From the NCBI GenBank assembly GCA_030063045.1, contig JAQSEB010000014.1, positions 1,178,001 through 1,242,000 of the forward strand: a stretch of DNA of 64,000 bases. The letters are read 5' to 3'. Under the pieces are notes generated by a model. That model was not told the origin of the DNA and ran no database searches. It worked only from the letters and a program-made list of their open reading frames with translations. Positions 1 to 13,200 of the stretch are shown in pieces (the stretch's first letter is position 1; every line of letters begins with the position of its first letter). The stretch is from Pratylenchus scribneri (Eukaryota; Nematoda; Chromadorea; Rhabditida; Pratylenchidae). Position numbers and translations under genes: made by a program.

Positions 1-227
1 AATCGTTAACGATTTCAGCTGGAGGATGTTCGATGATCAATGAATCGACGGTGCCACGCCGACCTCGATTATGTTGATGAGGCAAATTTACAATATAGGA
101 AGGGGGGATTTGCTGAAAATAATTTGGGAATATTTTAATTCAAAATGATTTTGGTTTGGATGGTATTTAATTTGCCGAACATTGAAAAGCTTATAACGGT
201 AAAGCAATTTGTCCTAATGCGCCAAAT

Positions 228-420
228 CCTATTCAAAATTGATAGATCTCGTCAAGACGCATCGAATGATATATAATTTGTTATGGTTTGGCCAATATTA
301 AAGGGTTTTAAACCGTTCAAACCCATTTTAATTTTTGGTTCAAAATTAAATTAGAAATGATTAAACCCAAAGCCAAAACATAATCAAATGATGCTATTTT
401 ACGAGATCTATCGATTGGTT
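228..420. repeat. Short inverted-repeat element related to family B
   Basis: The ends GATAGATCTCGTC and GAGATCTATC are near inverted repeats, and the body contains TGGTTTGGCCAATATTAAAG and AAACCGTTCAAAC. A second, diverged copy lies at about 4604-4770. The stretch CAAGACGCATCGAATGATAT also resembles the core of the two family-B elements at about 2740-3080 and 9945-10230. MITE-like; no coding capacity. Confidence 0.5.
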
Positions 421-487
421 ATAGACTAGGGGGGTCTAGGACAAACCGCTGAACCGTTAAACGACTTTCGGCATTTTCAATACTCTT

Positions 488-1208
488 TTCGGCAACAGGG
501 CTGCCATAATACCGGGGAAACCCGGCATTTCCCGGGTTTTTGATGTCCCGGCCGGGGTTTTGCCGGGGTTTTGAAAGTGCCGGGTTTTTTGCCGGGTTTT
601 TCATATTTTGCCGGGTTTTGCCATGTTTTTAAATTTTTAGCTAAATTTTTCGCTGCGCGGCCATTTTTGGGTCTAATTTTTCGCTGCGCGGCCATTTTTG
701 GGTCTAATTTTTCGCTGCGCGGCCATTTTTGGGTCTAATTTTTCGCTGCGCGGCCATTTTTGGGTCTAATTTTTCGCTGCGCGGCCATTTTTAGCTAATT
801 TTTCTTCCAATCAGGGCCCATTTTTAGCTATTTTTTCTCCCTATCAGGGCTTTTTTAGCTACTTTTTCTACCTATCAGGGCCATTTTTAGCTAATTTTTT
901 TCCTTCCTTCGCGGCTTTTTCTGGCTAAACTTTTTGACGGCAGACCGATTTTTAAAGCTTATGATATCTTTATTTCATAACGCACATGCTCAAAAAGTCA
1001 ATTAAAAATATGCTCAAAAAGTCAATTAAAAATATAAATCTGAAGTAGAAAATTTTTACAAGCTTTTACTAAATTGCATTTTAACACGTTTTAAAAGATG
1101 CCGGGTTTTTACCGGGGTTTTGAAAATTTTTGCCGGAGTTTTGCCGGGTTTTTAGACCCGAATGCCGGGGTTTTGACTTTTGGAGATGGCACCCCTGTTC
1201 GGCAATTG
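488..1208. mobile_element. Putative non-autonomous element with CAGGG-TGCCAT ends and CCGGGTTTT repeats
   Basis: The left end reads TCGGCAACAGGGCTGCCAT and the right end, reverse-complemented, reads TGCCGAACAGGGGTGCCAT, so the two ends are imperfect inverted repeats about 720 bp apart. Just inside both ends are runs of GCCGGGTTTT/CCGGGGTTTTG units. The interior holds a 31-bp tandem array. No transposase frame is visible. The predicted last exon of the flippase gene reads into the right part of this element. Confidence 0.5.
644..905. repeat. 31-bp tandem repeat (five good units, then decaying ones)
   Basis: The unit TTTTTCGCTGCGCGGCCATT followed by TTTGGGTCTAA repeats about five times between 644 and 795. 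It is followed by shorter degenerate units with the pattern ATCAGGGCC-ATTTTTAGCTA up to about 900. The array lies inside the putative element at 488-1208. Confidence 0.5.
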
Positions 1209-4200
1209 CAATGTTTTTTCGACAAATTAAATATTTCCCAATGTGTTTTTGCCTTTTCATTGCCAATTGGCTGATTGGCCGGAAGGTGGGTTGTAGTTGT
1301 TGCATTGGAGGACCCGGGCGAGAATTGAGTCACCGAACTACAGGCTCCATTGTCCATATTGGAAGGTGGAATTAATAATTGGGGAGATGGATTTGAATCG
1401 GAATGATGTGAATGTGGATGAAGTATGGATGGCAAAAGGGTGGATGGGCCTTTGAGCAATGAAAAACGGCGAATTGGCGACGGATCTTTGGCCGGATGAA
1501 TTTTATCACCCAAATGTTGGCCTCGATGACTGAGAAAAGAATGAATAAAAAAAGATTAAAAAGAAAATGAACGAACAATGAAGGAATGCGGAGATTCTCC
1601 AAATTTTTGAACAGAGTTCCCTTGGCAATGAGTTCCCCAAATCCGGGTGAATGCGAAAAGGCATAGCCGGATCGAAGGGAACCCCGCCGTTGGCATCGAG
1701 TCATTGCTGTCCTACTAGCCAGTGGTTGTTTGGCCGAAGGTGCTCTTGGCTCGGCCTCATCCTCCCCGAAGAGATGATGGCGGACACGGAGGCGTTGGGC
1801 ATAGGAAGGATGGGTGTCGAACCAGAAGAAACGATTGCCGAGAACGGGCAAAAGGAGGATGGCACAAATTAACACTATGAATAGAGGGGAATATTAGGGT
1901 TAGGTTATAGAAAATATTGAAAATTAGTAAATTCCAGAATATATTACTGAATGTTGGACTATAAAATTTTGAAAATTTGGCTTCTAGGCTTTTAGAATAT
2001 AATAGAGAATCTCATTCCACTCGGAATAGTAGATTTATTAGTTTAGAGAATTCCAATTTCCATCCAAAATGAGCTTGTTCTGAAAAACTAAACTATTGTT
2101 TAAACCAAAACCGGTTTCGGATTTAGTAACTTTTGTCTAATATTTAATTCCTGTCTGAAAATTAAATTTCATATAACTAAATTCGAAATTGAATGAGCTT
2201 ATTTTAGGCTCTGTATGATATGTAGAAGCCGGAATTTCCAAAACTTACTAGCCCTGATTTGATAATTTCAGAATTTATTCCAATATTTACTGCAATATGA
2301 CAACATTTGAAACATACACAATGAAAGCCAAAAACTGAAATTAGAAGTGGCACGGCCAACCACCCCCACATTGGAAAAGGCCACATAGGGATAAAGCCAA
2401 CTAATTGGCAAAACTTGAAAAGTTGAGAGGGAATTAATAAAATAATAATATTTTAGTACATTCATAAATGATCAAAACAACGAGGAAATAGAAGCCAAGT
2501 GAGCCGATCACCACGAACCAATTCCACCAACTCCAATAGGCTGTATCAAAGGCAATTTGGCCGTTCACAACCAAAACCAATGCAGTAAAGCAGGTGAATG
2601 CCAACATTGAATAATCATTCATGTCACGGCCATCCGCATTAACAGCGTGGAAAAGTGCACCGAATGGGACGAAAAAGAGGACCAAAGAACTAAAAAAATA
2701 AAATTGGAATTCTATTGGACTATTTTTAACTGACAAAAAGTTTTTTACAGGCAAAACAGTTTTCGACTTCTATTTAATCTGATAACGATCTTAGACCTTA
2801 CAAACCATATACCAATTTGTATATCTCAACGAGACATTCTTTTGACCTAAAAATTTCTTATGTTAGTTTAAATCGAGATTGATCGAGCCAAACCGTTTAA
2901 CCCATATTTTTAATTTTTGGTTTAACCCTTTAATTTTGGGCCAAAAATGACATTTTATATATATATATACCATTCGGTGTGTCTCGAATCTCGATGAGAT
3001 CTACAAATTGGTATGAAGTTTATTGGGGCTAAAACACGTTTCTAATATATTAGAAGTCATTGTTGCTGGTAAAAAATATTCTACTTTATTTTAATACCTG
3101 ATCATTCCATGAATGATTGAATAAATGAAAATGCGCATATTGAAGAATAAATTGAATTGGCCAGGAATATAGAGGCGAGGGAACCGAATGCTGTATGTGT
3201 CGCTGACATCCTGGTCAAAAATGCCCATGAAAAGTACGGGCAAAGCGGTGAAGCACAAATTGTAGAGGGAAATGAGGAATGGATCAAAAACGGTCTATTT
3301 TAATTGGAATAGGAATATATTTTAATGCATATTTTGGTGACTTACTTGGGCGGAAAATCCACAAAAAAATGAATACCAAAAATGGGTCAAAGTGTAGGCA
3401 AAATTTTTGTAGAAAAAATAACGCAAAAATTTGCACATTCGAAGATAGGACCAACGGCCATGGACCAACAAAAGGCGTTCCAAATAACGAAATTGGGCGA
3501 TCGAGAAATCGGAGGAAAGGACAGCCTGCATTCCCTCTTGGCCTAAAATTAATTAATTGGAATTATTCAAATTGGCTTAAATAGGCCAACCGGATATTCC
3601 AACACCAATGTGCGCCGTTCTAATCATACTCACATCGTTGGCCCCATCCCCAATGGCCAATGTTACGGCCTTTATATTTCGCTTGACCAAATCCACAACT
3701 TGGGCCTTTTGAAGTGGAGTGACACGGCAGCAAATTACCGACTGAATGAAAGTAAATAATTCACAAAGGGAGAATTAATGGAGGGTGTCCGCCCCAAATT
3801 GAAGCCGTTTATAATATCTCATTAAGGACTGAATTAATTTGAATAATTTTACATTAAAGAGCAGACTTTTGGCTATTCAATAATATCAAATTATTTTAAA
3901 TTGGTTTAGAATTGTTGAATTTGTGACTAATAAGGGCCTTTCCTATTCATCCTACTTTATCCCAACTTTTTTCTAGCCCTGTCACCTTATCAATCAAATA
4001 TTGCCTCAATCTGTCTTTTTAAGCATTAAAATTAATTTAAATATGTATTAGCGAAATTCTTAATACTTTTTCGGACACAACTTTAGTTTCAATTTAAAAA
4101 TATCTTGATATCATTGGATAGCTAAGAATCTGCTCTTTAATTTGGTACTAAAATAATCAAAATTGGTTCAATGTTTCAGTCCCTAATGAGTTATAATAAA

Positions 4201-7200
4201 TGGCGCCAAATTGGCCCTGTCTTAATCTTAATTGAAGGGATATTCACCGCGCAACTGCATCCAATCTCCAAGAATGTTTTCTCATATTTCCTCTTCAGTG
4301 CATGTCCCAATGAATCACCGTTGATTACCAAAGCATATCCTCCATCCTCGGCCCCCACAAATTCCACTGCCCCATTCCCCATTTGGCCATTCTCGCCTCC
4401 ATCCATTGGTGGCGTCGAAAATCGGACTCCACCGGTGCCGCCATTTTCAGCTTGCAATAAATTCATCATGCCTAAATTTGATGTAAATTAAGACAATTTT
4501 CCCTGGGTAGTAAGTATTTATTTTGTCGAAAAAATTATTGAAAATGAAAATAATATTGAAAATGGCCAAGTTTAATTGTTCAGTGGTTTCTCCTAAACCC
4601 TTTTGATAGATCTCATAAAGTTGCATCAATTTGTTTATAATTTGACATGGTTTGGCCAAATTTAAAGGATATTAAACGGTTTGAACCGTTTTTTGATTTT
4701 GCTTCAAAACTAAGTTAGAATTGGTCAAACCAAAGCCAAAAAATAATCCAATGATGTGATTGGATGATGAATATACATTTTTTGTGGGTCCAGCATAGGC
4801 TTCCTACAATCTTTTAGTCATTTTATTAAATATTTTTTTTTGACAAATTAAATTGTTCCAAATTTTTCTCTTTTATGGATTGACCATTTGGGGGAAATGT
4901 TGTTGTTTGCTCAAATGGAGGACTTTTTGAGGACGCCGAAAATCGGACATTTCCGCCCTGGCCATGGCCATGTGGTGGTGATTCCAATCGAGAGGGAGAA
5001 AGTTCACGGATTGGAGTCCTCGGCGGCAAATAAAAATCACTGGCGCCAATTGTACTCTAAAAATGAGGAGAAATTAATGAAATATTAAAAATGAGGGAAT
5101 ATATTTGAGGGCCAACAAAAATTAGCAAATTAAAAAATGGCAAAATAATCAATAATGATTAGGCCAATATTATTTATTAGTTACGTTAATTAAATTAACA
5201 AAAAAGAAGTGGAAATTGGCGGCATGTGGCAGCGGCATTGGCAACCAAAAATATTCAAAAATGCGCAACTTTAATTCAATTCTTTCTCAAAAATGACCAA
5301 ATCGTCCATGTCCCGTTCTTCCGCCGTAATTTCCTTTTTCTCATTTGCCTTTTTCCATTTTGGCATAATTCGAATTTGTTCATCGAATGCCGATTTCCTC
5401 CTTTTTATCGGTCTTTTGGCACCACCGCCCATTTCCGTAATTCCCTCAATTTCCATTTCCTCCAAATCCGCCAATTCTTCCTCCAATTCTTTTTGCTCCA
5501 ACAATGCAATTTGTTGAGCAATATATTTTTGTACCCCGTTGGCCTCTTCCTCATCACTGCTGCATAATTGTCCACTTCCAATCAACAAATTTGTTGGGCA
5601 AATTCGTCGCAATGTTTTCGATGAACCTTTTTCCTTCCTTTTACCAATGATGGAATTCCCCAAAAATTCATTGGCCAATGCCAAATTTGCGGCAAAATGC
5701 CGGCTTCCACCATTCTCCAGTGGATTATTCGGAATATTGCCAATTTTGCCTAAATTGCCCTAAGGGAAGTTTTAGGGTGCGGAATGGGAAAAAAATGACA
5801 AAAAATATTTGAGGATTAGAATTCGGAACTCACTTGATTATTTTTGGTGGATTGAATTCGTCTTTTGATGTCCTTCAATTGTACTTCCACCTCCTTTTCA
5901 TCTTTCCCATCAATGATGAACACTTCCCGCATATTTTCGGTCAACAATCGGCAGGAATAGCCAATGTTGATGGCCGTTTCCTTTAAAATAAAATTTTCGA
6001 ATTAATTCCATTTTAAGTGAATATTATTAGTATATAAACACATTTATTACCATTAAATAGTCCTCAAATTAATAAAAAAATAATGAATTTAATATAAATT
6101 TGTAAAATATTCAGTCAAAGAAAGGTAATAAATGTAAATGTCAATAAAGTCTAATAAGGGGCCTTTCCCATTCGTCCTACTGTACCCACAGTTTTTCCTT
6201 AATCGCCCTGTCACCCCATCAATCAAATATTGCCCCAATCTGCCTTCTAAAAACCCACTCTTTCGTTTCCTTTTGCTTTTTTTACCCTTCACATTACGGT
6301 ACGCTACAGCTGGGCATCATCCCAACTGGGCGACCGCGTTTCTAGCTCAATAAGGACTAAACTGATATAGAAAATTTTGTAATCAAATTAAAGAGCGCAC
6401 TTCTGGCTATCGATAAATGAAATTTATTTGGTTTGGTTCAGAACTAGCAGAGTTATACTTAAAAAACCATTAAATAAAACCAGTAATTTTGCAAACTTTT
6501 CACGGGTTTTTTAAGTACAACTTTGCTAATTCTTAACCAAACTAAATAAATTTTATATCTATCGATATCCAGAAGTGCGCTCTTTAATTTAACACTAAAA
6601 TCATCAATATCGGTTTAGCCCTTAATGAGCTATAAGCGACGTCGCCCAGTTGACCATGTCCCTCACATTATTATCATCATTTTTCCGCATAATTAATAAA
6701 GAATAATGTAAAATCACTATCCCATTCCTTGGGCCATAAGTAGCCTAGGCTTCCGGCGAAGGCACTAGGTGAGATCCTAGGCCCAACTCTCGCTTCAAAC
6801 CACTTTTAGCCCTAGATTAGGACTAATAATTAAAATACATCAAAATTTGGTTCTTTGTTTGGTCTTTTGTTATCAAAATGCTCTACAGATCTTAATCCCA
6901 ATGCAATAATATTTTAAAACGCACTGTTTTGTCGCCAGTGAGCACCCAAAGTTTGATGTTTGCTGCGGCCAATGTTGCGATTGTTTGCGGGACATCATCC
7001 TGCAATTTGTCATCAATTGCGGTGGCACCCAACAAAAGCATGTCCTTTTCCATTTCCTCATAGAGGGCATCCACCCTTTTCTCCTTGTTGGCCATATCCA
7101 ATCTGGCCTCCTTCAATCTTCTCTGCACAAAAATGTAAAATATATTCATTTTCTCAATAATTCTAACCATCCATTGTTCACAATATTCCGGTTCAATATT

Positions 7201-10200
7201 TTTGTAAGCCACGCAAAGTGTCCGTAATCCATCGGTGGCAAATTTGTCCAAATGTTGATTGGTGGCACTTTTCAACAATTCGCTGGTCTCCCTGGCACTG
7301 ACTCTTTCCATAATCTGTCCGAAATATATTCACAATTTAATGAAAATTATTGCCCATATTCAAACCATTGTGTCCGCCCCTTTGCAATACAATTTAATTT
7401 TGCCATTTTTGCATCTGATCAAAACGGACATTCTCTTTCGGACATTGTCAAAATCGAGTATATGCAACATTTCGTACACCTAATTATTAAATAAGACAAT
7501 AATAATCCGAAAATTCATCTAATTCCACCCCCGAGGGAAACTCAACTTGTTGCTATGGTCAATTTGTCACTCATCAACCCAGGGTCCCAAAAAAAATACA
7601 GAGCAAATTATTTTGAGGATTTCATCAAATTTTGGAAATATTATAAAAATAATCTAATTTGTAAAATATGTTAAGAATAAAAGAATTCTAAAAAGCATTA
7701 TTAAATGTTCATCATTTTGAAATCTATTTTTAGACGAATATTGAAAATGATTCGGAAAATAATATGAAAATAAATTCTCAAAATATTATAAATTTCAGAA
7801 TATTTTTGTGATATATTTATTTTAAAAATAGGCTTAGAATACTCGATTTCTTGGAATATGTTGTGAATTAAGCTATTCTTACAATTTATTTTCATAAACA
7901 TTTTCAGAAATATTTTTAAAATCAAAATAAAAATGTTTTTTAAAATGGAAGAAATCTCAGAATATATTCAGAATAGTAAGATTTTAACCCTTTATTTTCT
8001 ACTCATTTTCAGAATTAATTTTGAAAATTTATGATAAAATATTCTTAAAATTGGAACTAATTTTCAGAATATTTTCTAATTTGTTCTTTTTTTACAATGG
8101 TAAAATGTGTACTATTTCTGTTAGACGATCAGAGATGGGCTCTGTTTATTTCCTCCTATTGTGTGCTTCTCATAAAATTTTTTTACCCTTCAGCCCATAT
8201 AGCACCCCGATTCATAAGGGGAAGACATGGCTTCTGCCCCTCATGGGGCATGCTTCCGGCGTATTAGCCGTTTGGGATTGGACTCGCGCGAGGTCCTAAG
8301 ACTCCCGAGTGCGCGGGATCTTAGGATTCTCGAAATCCTCTGGGACTCCCTAGTGCGCGGGATCCAGGGATTCTCGAAAACCGGATGCGCGGGAACTTTG
8401 TTGCGTCTTGAACACAATTTTTTGGCCTATTTTGGCACAAAATATGAAAATTTTGTCTCGAAATATTCTCAAAATATTTTGAAAATTGGTGCCATTTTGA
8501 AGATCATTTTTTGACCAATTTTGAGAATAAACGCTGAAAATAAGCTGAAAATAGATTGTGAGAATTATGGTCTTTTGAAAATCGTTTTTTGACCAATTTT
8601 AAGAATGCATGCTTAAAATAAGGCTGAAAATGGATTTTGAAATGAATTTTATTTTTAAAATATTTCCAAAATTCCAAATATTTTGAGAATTCATTTTTTC
8701 ATTCATTTTTAAGGTATATTCTGAGAATGGAAATGAGTTTTATTTTTAGAATCATTCTCAAAATTGTATTATTTTAATGATATTCCCAGAATTGTCGTAT
8801 TTCCATTTTGGTTATAACTCGGAAATACCACTATTCTCAAAATGATTCTCAGAATTTCGACCAAAAAATGCGACCCTGGGAAGGACTGAACTAATTTTAA
8901 TGATTTTGATATCAAATTAAAGAGCAGATTTTTGCCTATCCAATTATATAAATTTTATTTAAATTCATTCAAAATTGATGAAATTATGCCCAAAAAACAA
9001 CTATTAAGAATTCTACTAACCCATAGTAAAGGTCATTTTAAATGGTTTTTCGTGCACAACTTAATCAATTCTGAAAATTTAAATAAAATTAATATCAATT
9101 GACAGCCAAGAATCTGCTCTTTAATTTGATACTAAAACCATTAAAATTATTTCAGTTTTTGATGAGTTATTATAAATGGCGATAAGTCGACCTGCGCCAA
9201 GTTAGGCTGTTTCACCCATTGTCCCACCTCCTCTTTCCCATCCACTTCCACCGTTATTGTTTGGGGTGTCCTCGATTTGAAAACAAATCCAAAATTCCTG
9301 GCAGCCGATGTTAAAGCTGCCTCATCCGGACTTTGTGCCTGATATTCCAGCACATTTCCTGGCTTCCTTTCCGGCATTACTGTATGGCAAATGGCCAAAA
9401 GGCGCCAGAATTCGTGGACCTAACAAAGAAATGTGCCATCCATCATTTTTGTCATTTTGATTTAATTTACCTCCTTCAAACCCCTTTTCGTGTCCTCCAT
9501 CAATGTTTTGTCATAGAAACGAAAATTCGGTTCATGCCATCGATTCTTGGAAAAATCCAATGTTGGTGTGGTTTTCTCATCAATTTCCAACAATTCGCCC
9601 CTTTCCGTCATCAAATCCCCATAACTTCGGCCATTTATTGAGCATTTTTTGAACAACTTTAATTCAATTTTTGATTATTATTATAATTCATTTTCACCAT
9701 AATATTCTGAGTTAGTGTGCCAGTTTTATCGCTGAACACATATTGCACTTGGCCCAACTCCTCATTCAGTGTTGAGGTCCTTGCCCGGGCCGGTGTGTCC
9801 GTTTTTTCGTCGTACATTTTCAAATCATTATTTATGAATTTGGAATGGGCCAATCGAATCATTTCAACACTAAATTTAAAATGGGAAATTGTTTAGAGGA
9901 AAGGCAATTTTTATCCCATTTTATATTTTTTTTTACCCCAAAAAGTAGTTTTTGACTTCTAATAAATCAGAAATTGGTTTTAGACCCTTTAAACCTTATA
10001 TTAATTTGTAAATCTAATCGAAACGCGTCTTAGATATAAAAATTCTTAGATTAAATCTAAGCTGGTTAAGTTAAACCGTTATTTCCGTTTTGGCCTAAAA
10101 TTTCATATTTTATATACCATTCGATGCGTCTCGATGAGATCTACAAATTGGTTTAAGGTTTGTAGGGTTTAAAACGGGTTTCTGATTTATTAGAAGTCAG

Positions 10201-13200
10201 AAACTATTTTTAGGAAAATAAAAAAAATGTGGTAGGTAAAAAGATATTTTTCCAATTAATTATAATATTAGTATTTGCATAATTCATTCACCTAATATAT
10301 AGGGAAATGGGCACAACAGTGTTCAAAACAATCACATATGAGAAGAATTGGAGGGCGGCAATGAAAAACACTTGCGAAGGTGCAATTGTCCTCACCTCCT
10401 CGTCCTCCTCACTTTGGCTCATTGAACTCAATTGAATTGTGCTAAAATTCTTCATATGGGGGACGGCATCGTCCCAGGGCAAAAAAATGCGAAAATGTCG
10501 GCCAACAATGTGCTCCCAGAATCCGGTCATCAAAGTGCAAATCAGGCACATTGCCAAAAGGAAAAGGACAATCTGAAATGATTAAAATGAGAACAATAGG
10601 GAATGTCGCATCCTGCGAAAATAAGTTTTGAAATTGTTTTTGTTTTGATCCTATTTTGCTGAATCATCTTCCCTCTATATAAACCCGTGGAATTTGTTTT
10701 CTTCGGCCCCCTCCGGGGGATCATTCTTTGCGCTTGTTTTTCCCCTTTTTGCTCTGTCCCCATTGCTCTTGCGTTGTCCACAATTTTACCCATTTTGTCT
10801 GCTTGAATTTCCTAGTTTTGAGAATGCGATAAAATAAATTTGTAAATTGGTAAAATGAGTTTGTATTATAATTATTCACGTCCGGGGGTCCTTTGAGCCA
10901 ATTTCTTTCCATCTCCTCCGGACGCGACAGGGAATATTAGGTGGAAATGATCGGTTATTTACACTCAAAACGGGTAATTTTAAAAATAGAATTTCATTGA
11001 AATAAAGTAATTAATTTTATAGTGGAAACTGGAAACTTTGGAGGGATTTCTTATGATATATCGCCTTCTCGAATTGTTTGTTTCCTTGCTGAATTATAAA
11101 TAAAAGAACGAAACAGAACTATTGGAAATAGGAGTAGACAGTAGACGGTAGATTGACTTATAATAAATTAAATTCAAAATTAAACATTAAAAAAGGAAAA
11201 TTAAACAAAATCATTTTGATGTGAATTTAACAGACAATTCCCTTTAAAATGATACCAAAAATTTGTCAAGTATGGTTTTGGTTGAGACGAGTTATGTGAA
11301 TTTATAAAAATGGCATTGATCTGCCAAAGTAATTAGAAAAAAGGAGAGGAAGTCCATTAAATTGTATATTGATTCAGGGAAGGTTCAACTATTCATTCCA
11401 ATCTCAAATGCAGTAATTCACTCTTTCTTCCTAATTTTATATGTAATTGTCCTCCCTTTCCTTTCCTTTGGACATTTCAATAAATTTTCTTCCGGTACAT
11501 GTTCTGCTGTTGTCCAAACTCAATAAGGAAACAACCAAAGGCAGATATGTCATTTGAAAGTCCTAAATGCCTTTAAAAGGGGCCTAATAAAATGTTTTAC
11601 CCCAAGGATGAGCAAATTGAGGAATTTATCCAAACTGGTCCTTTTTATCGGCGATTCGCCGCTGTTTTTCATCAATTTTGTGTCCTTTCCAGCAAAAACC
11701 ACCAGTCCATAGCACCAACGAGTGTTCCGAAGGCGGCAACCCCTCAATAGCATATTTTTATTGTCCAATGGGATCACTTTGCCCTTCCATTCCAGTCGAC
11801 CCTCAAATTGGTCCAATCTGTTGTTGGGCGGTTCACAAATGACGGTGCCTAAAAATTGGATATATTTTTAATATTTTTTATTTGTGAATGGACCATCAAA
11901 TTCGGACATTTCCTTCAAATAATCTCCCAATGGTGCCGTTTCCGGCAATGCGGCCCTCGTTTTCAAATTCGTTTCCCCGTCCAATTCCGCCGTCTCAATA
12001 TAGCAAAGACCGTGGGGCTCTGAGGAAGAAAGCTGAAAATAAATATTTATATTTAATTTTATATTGAAAGATGACCAAAAGAAGATCGGCAGCAATGAAA
12101 CTTTCATTGTCCATTCGAATAATGTCGCCCACTTTCACGTCCATCCATTCCTCCACCGCCAATCGTCGATTATTTCTGATCACATAAGTAATCCGCATAT
12201 TCACTTGCCGATCATTTCGATGCCTTTGCTTAAATCCCATTCTTGCATTAATTTAATATTCCATTTCTTGGCCCTCACCAAATCATCGAATCCTTCCTTG
12301 ATGGCACTGCACATTAGCACAAAACTCAATGGGAACAGTGTGTACATCCAATGGACGGAGGCAATTTGTGGAATGCATTGAAGGAAGAGGAGGACCAAAA
12401 AATAGAAATTGGCAATCCGAGTGAATTGCTGGTAGAGATTGCAGGGAATGAATGTGAGCAAAGTGTATTTGGAGGTTCGAATGAAATTGTCCTGTGGAAA
12501 AAATATGAAATGAATTTGATTGGTCAGCTGAATTATGTGGAAATGGGGATTCAAATTAATACGATACTCCCTCAGGGTATTGTCAAATTAATAATACTTT
12601 CGATTAATTGAATGGTATTTTTGAATCAGAAATCCGGAAAAAACACAAATCTAACTGGAATGGAATATGGAACACAATACAAACAGGAAAACACAAATCT
12701 TTCTAGAATAAAACCAAATTAAATCGATGAAACACAAATTAAATAAACTTTCCGGAATGAAACACAAATTAAATAAACTTTCCGGAATGAAATACAAATT
12801 AAATAAACTTTCCGGAATGAAACACAAATTAAATAAACTTTCCGGAATGAAACACAAATTAAATAAACTTTCCGGAATGCAACACAAATTAAATAAACTT
12901 TCCGGAATGAAACACAAATTAAATAAACTTTCCGGAATGAAACACAAATTAAATAAACTTTCCGGAATGAAAAACAAATTAAATAAACTCTCCGGAATGA
13001 AAAACAAATTAAATAAACTCTCCGGAATGAAACACAAATTAAATAAACTCTCCGGAATGAAACACAAATTAAATAAACTTTCCGGAATGAAACACAAATT
13101 AAATAAACTCTCCGGAATGAAACACAAATTAAATAAACTTTCCGGAATGAAACACAAATTAAATAAACTTTCCGGAATGAAACACAAATTAAATAAACTT

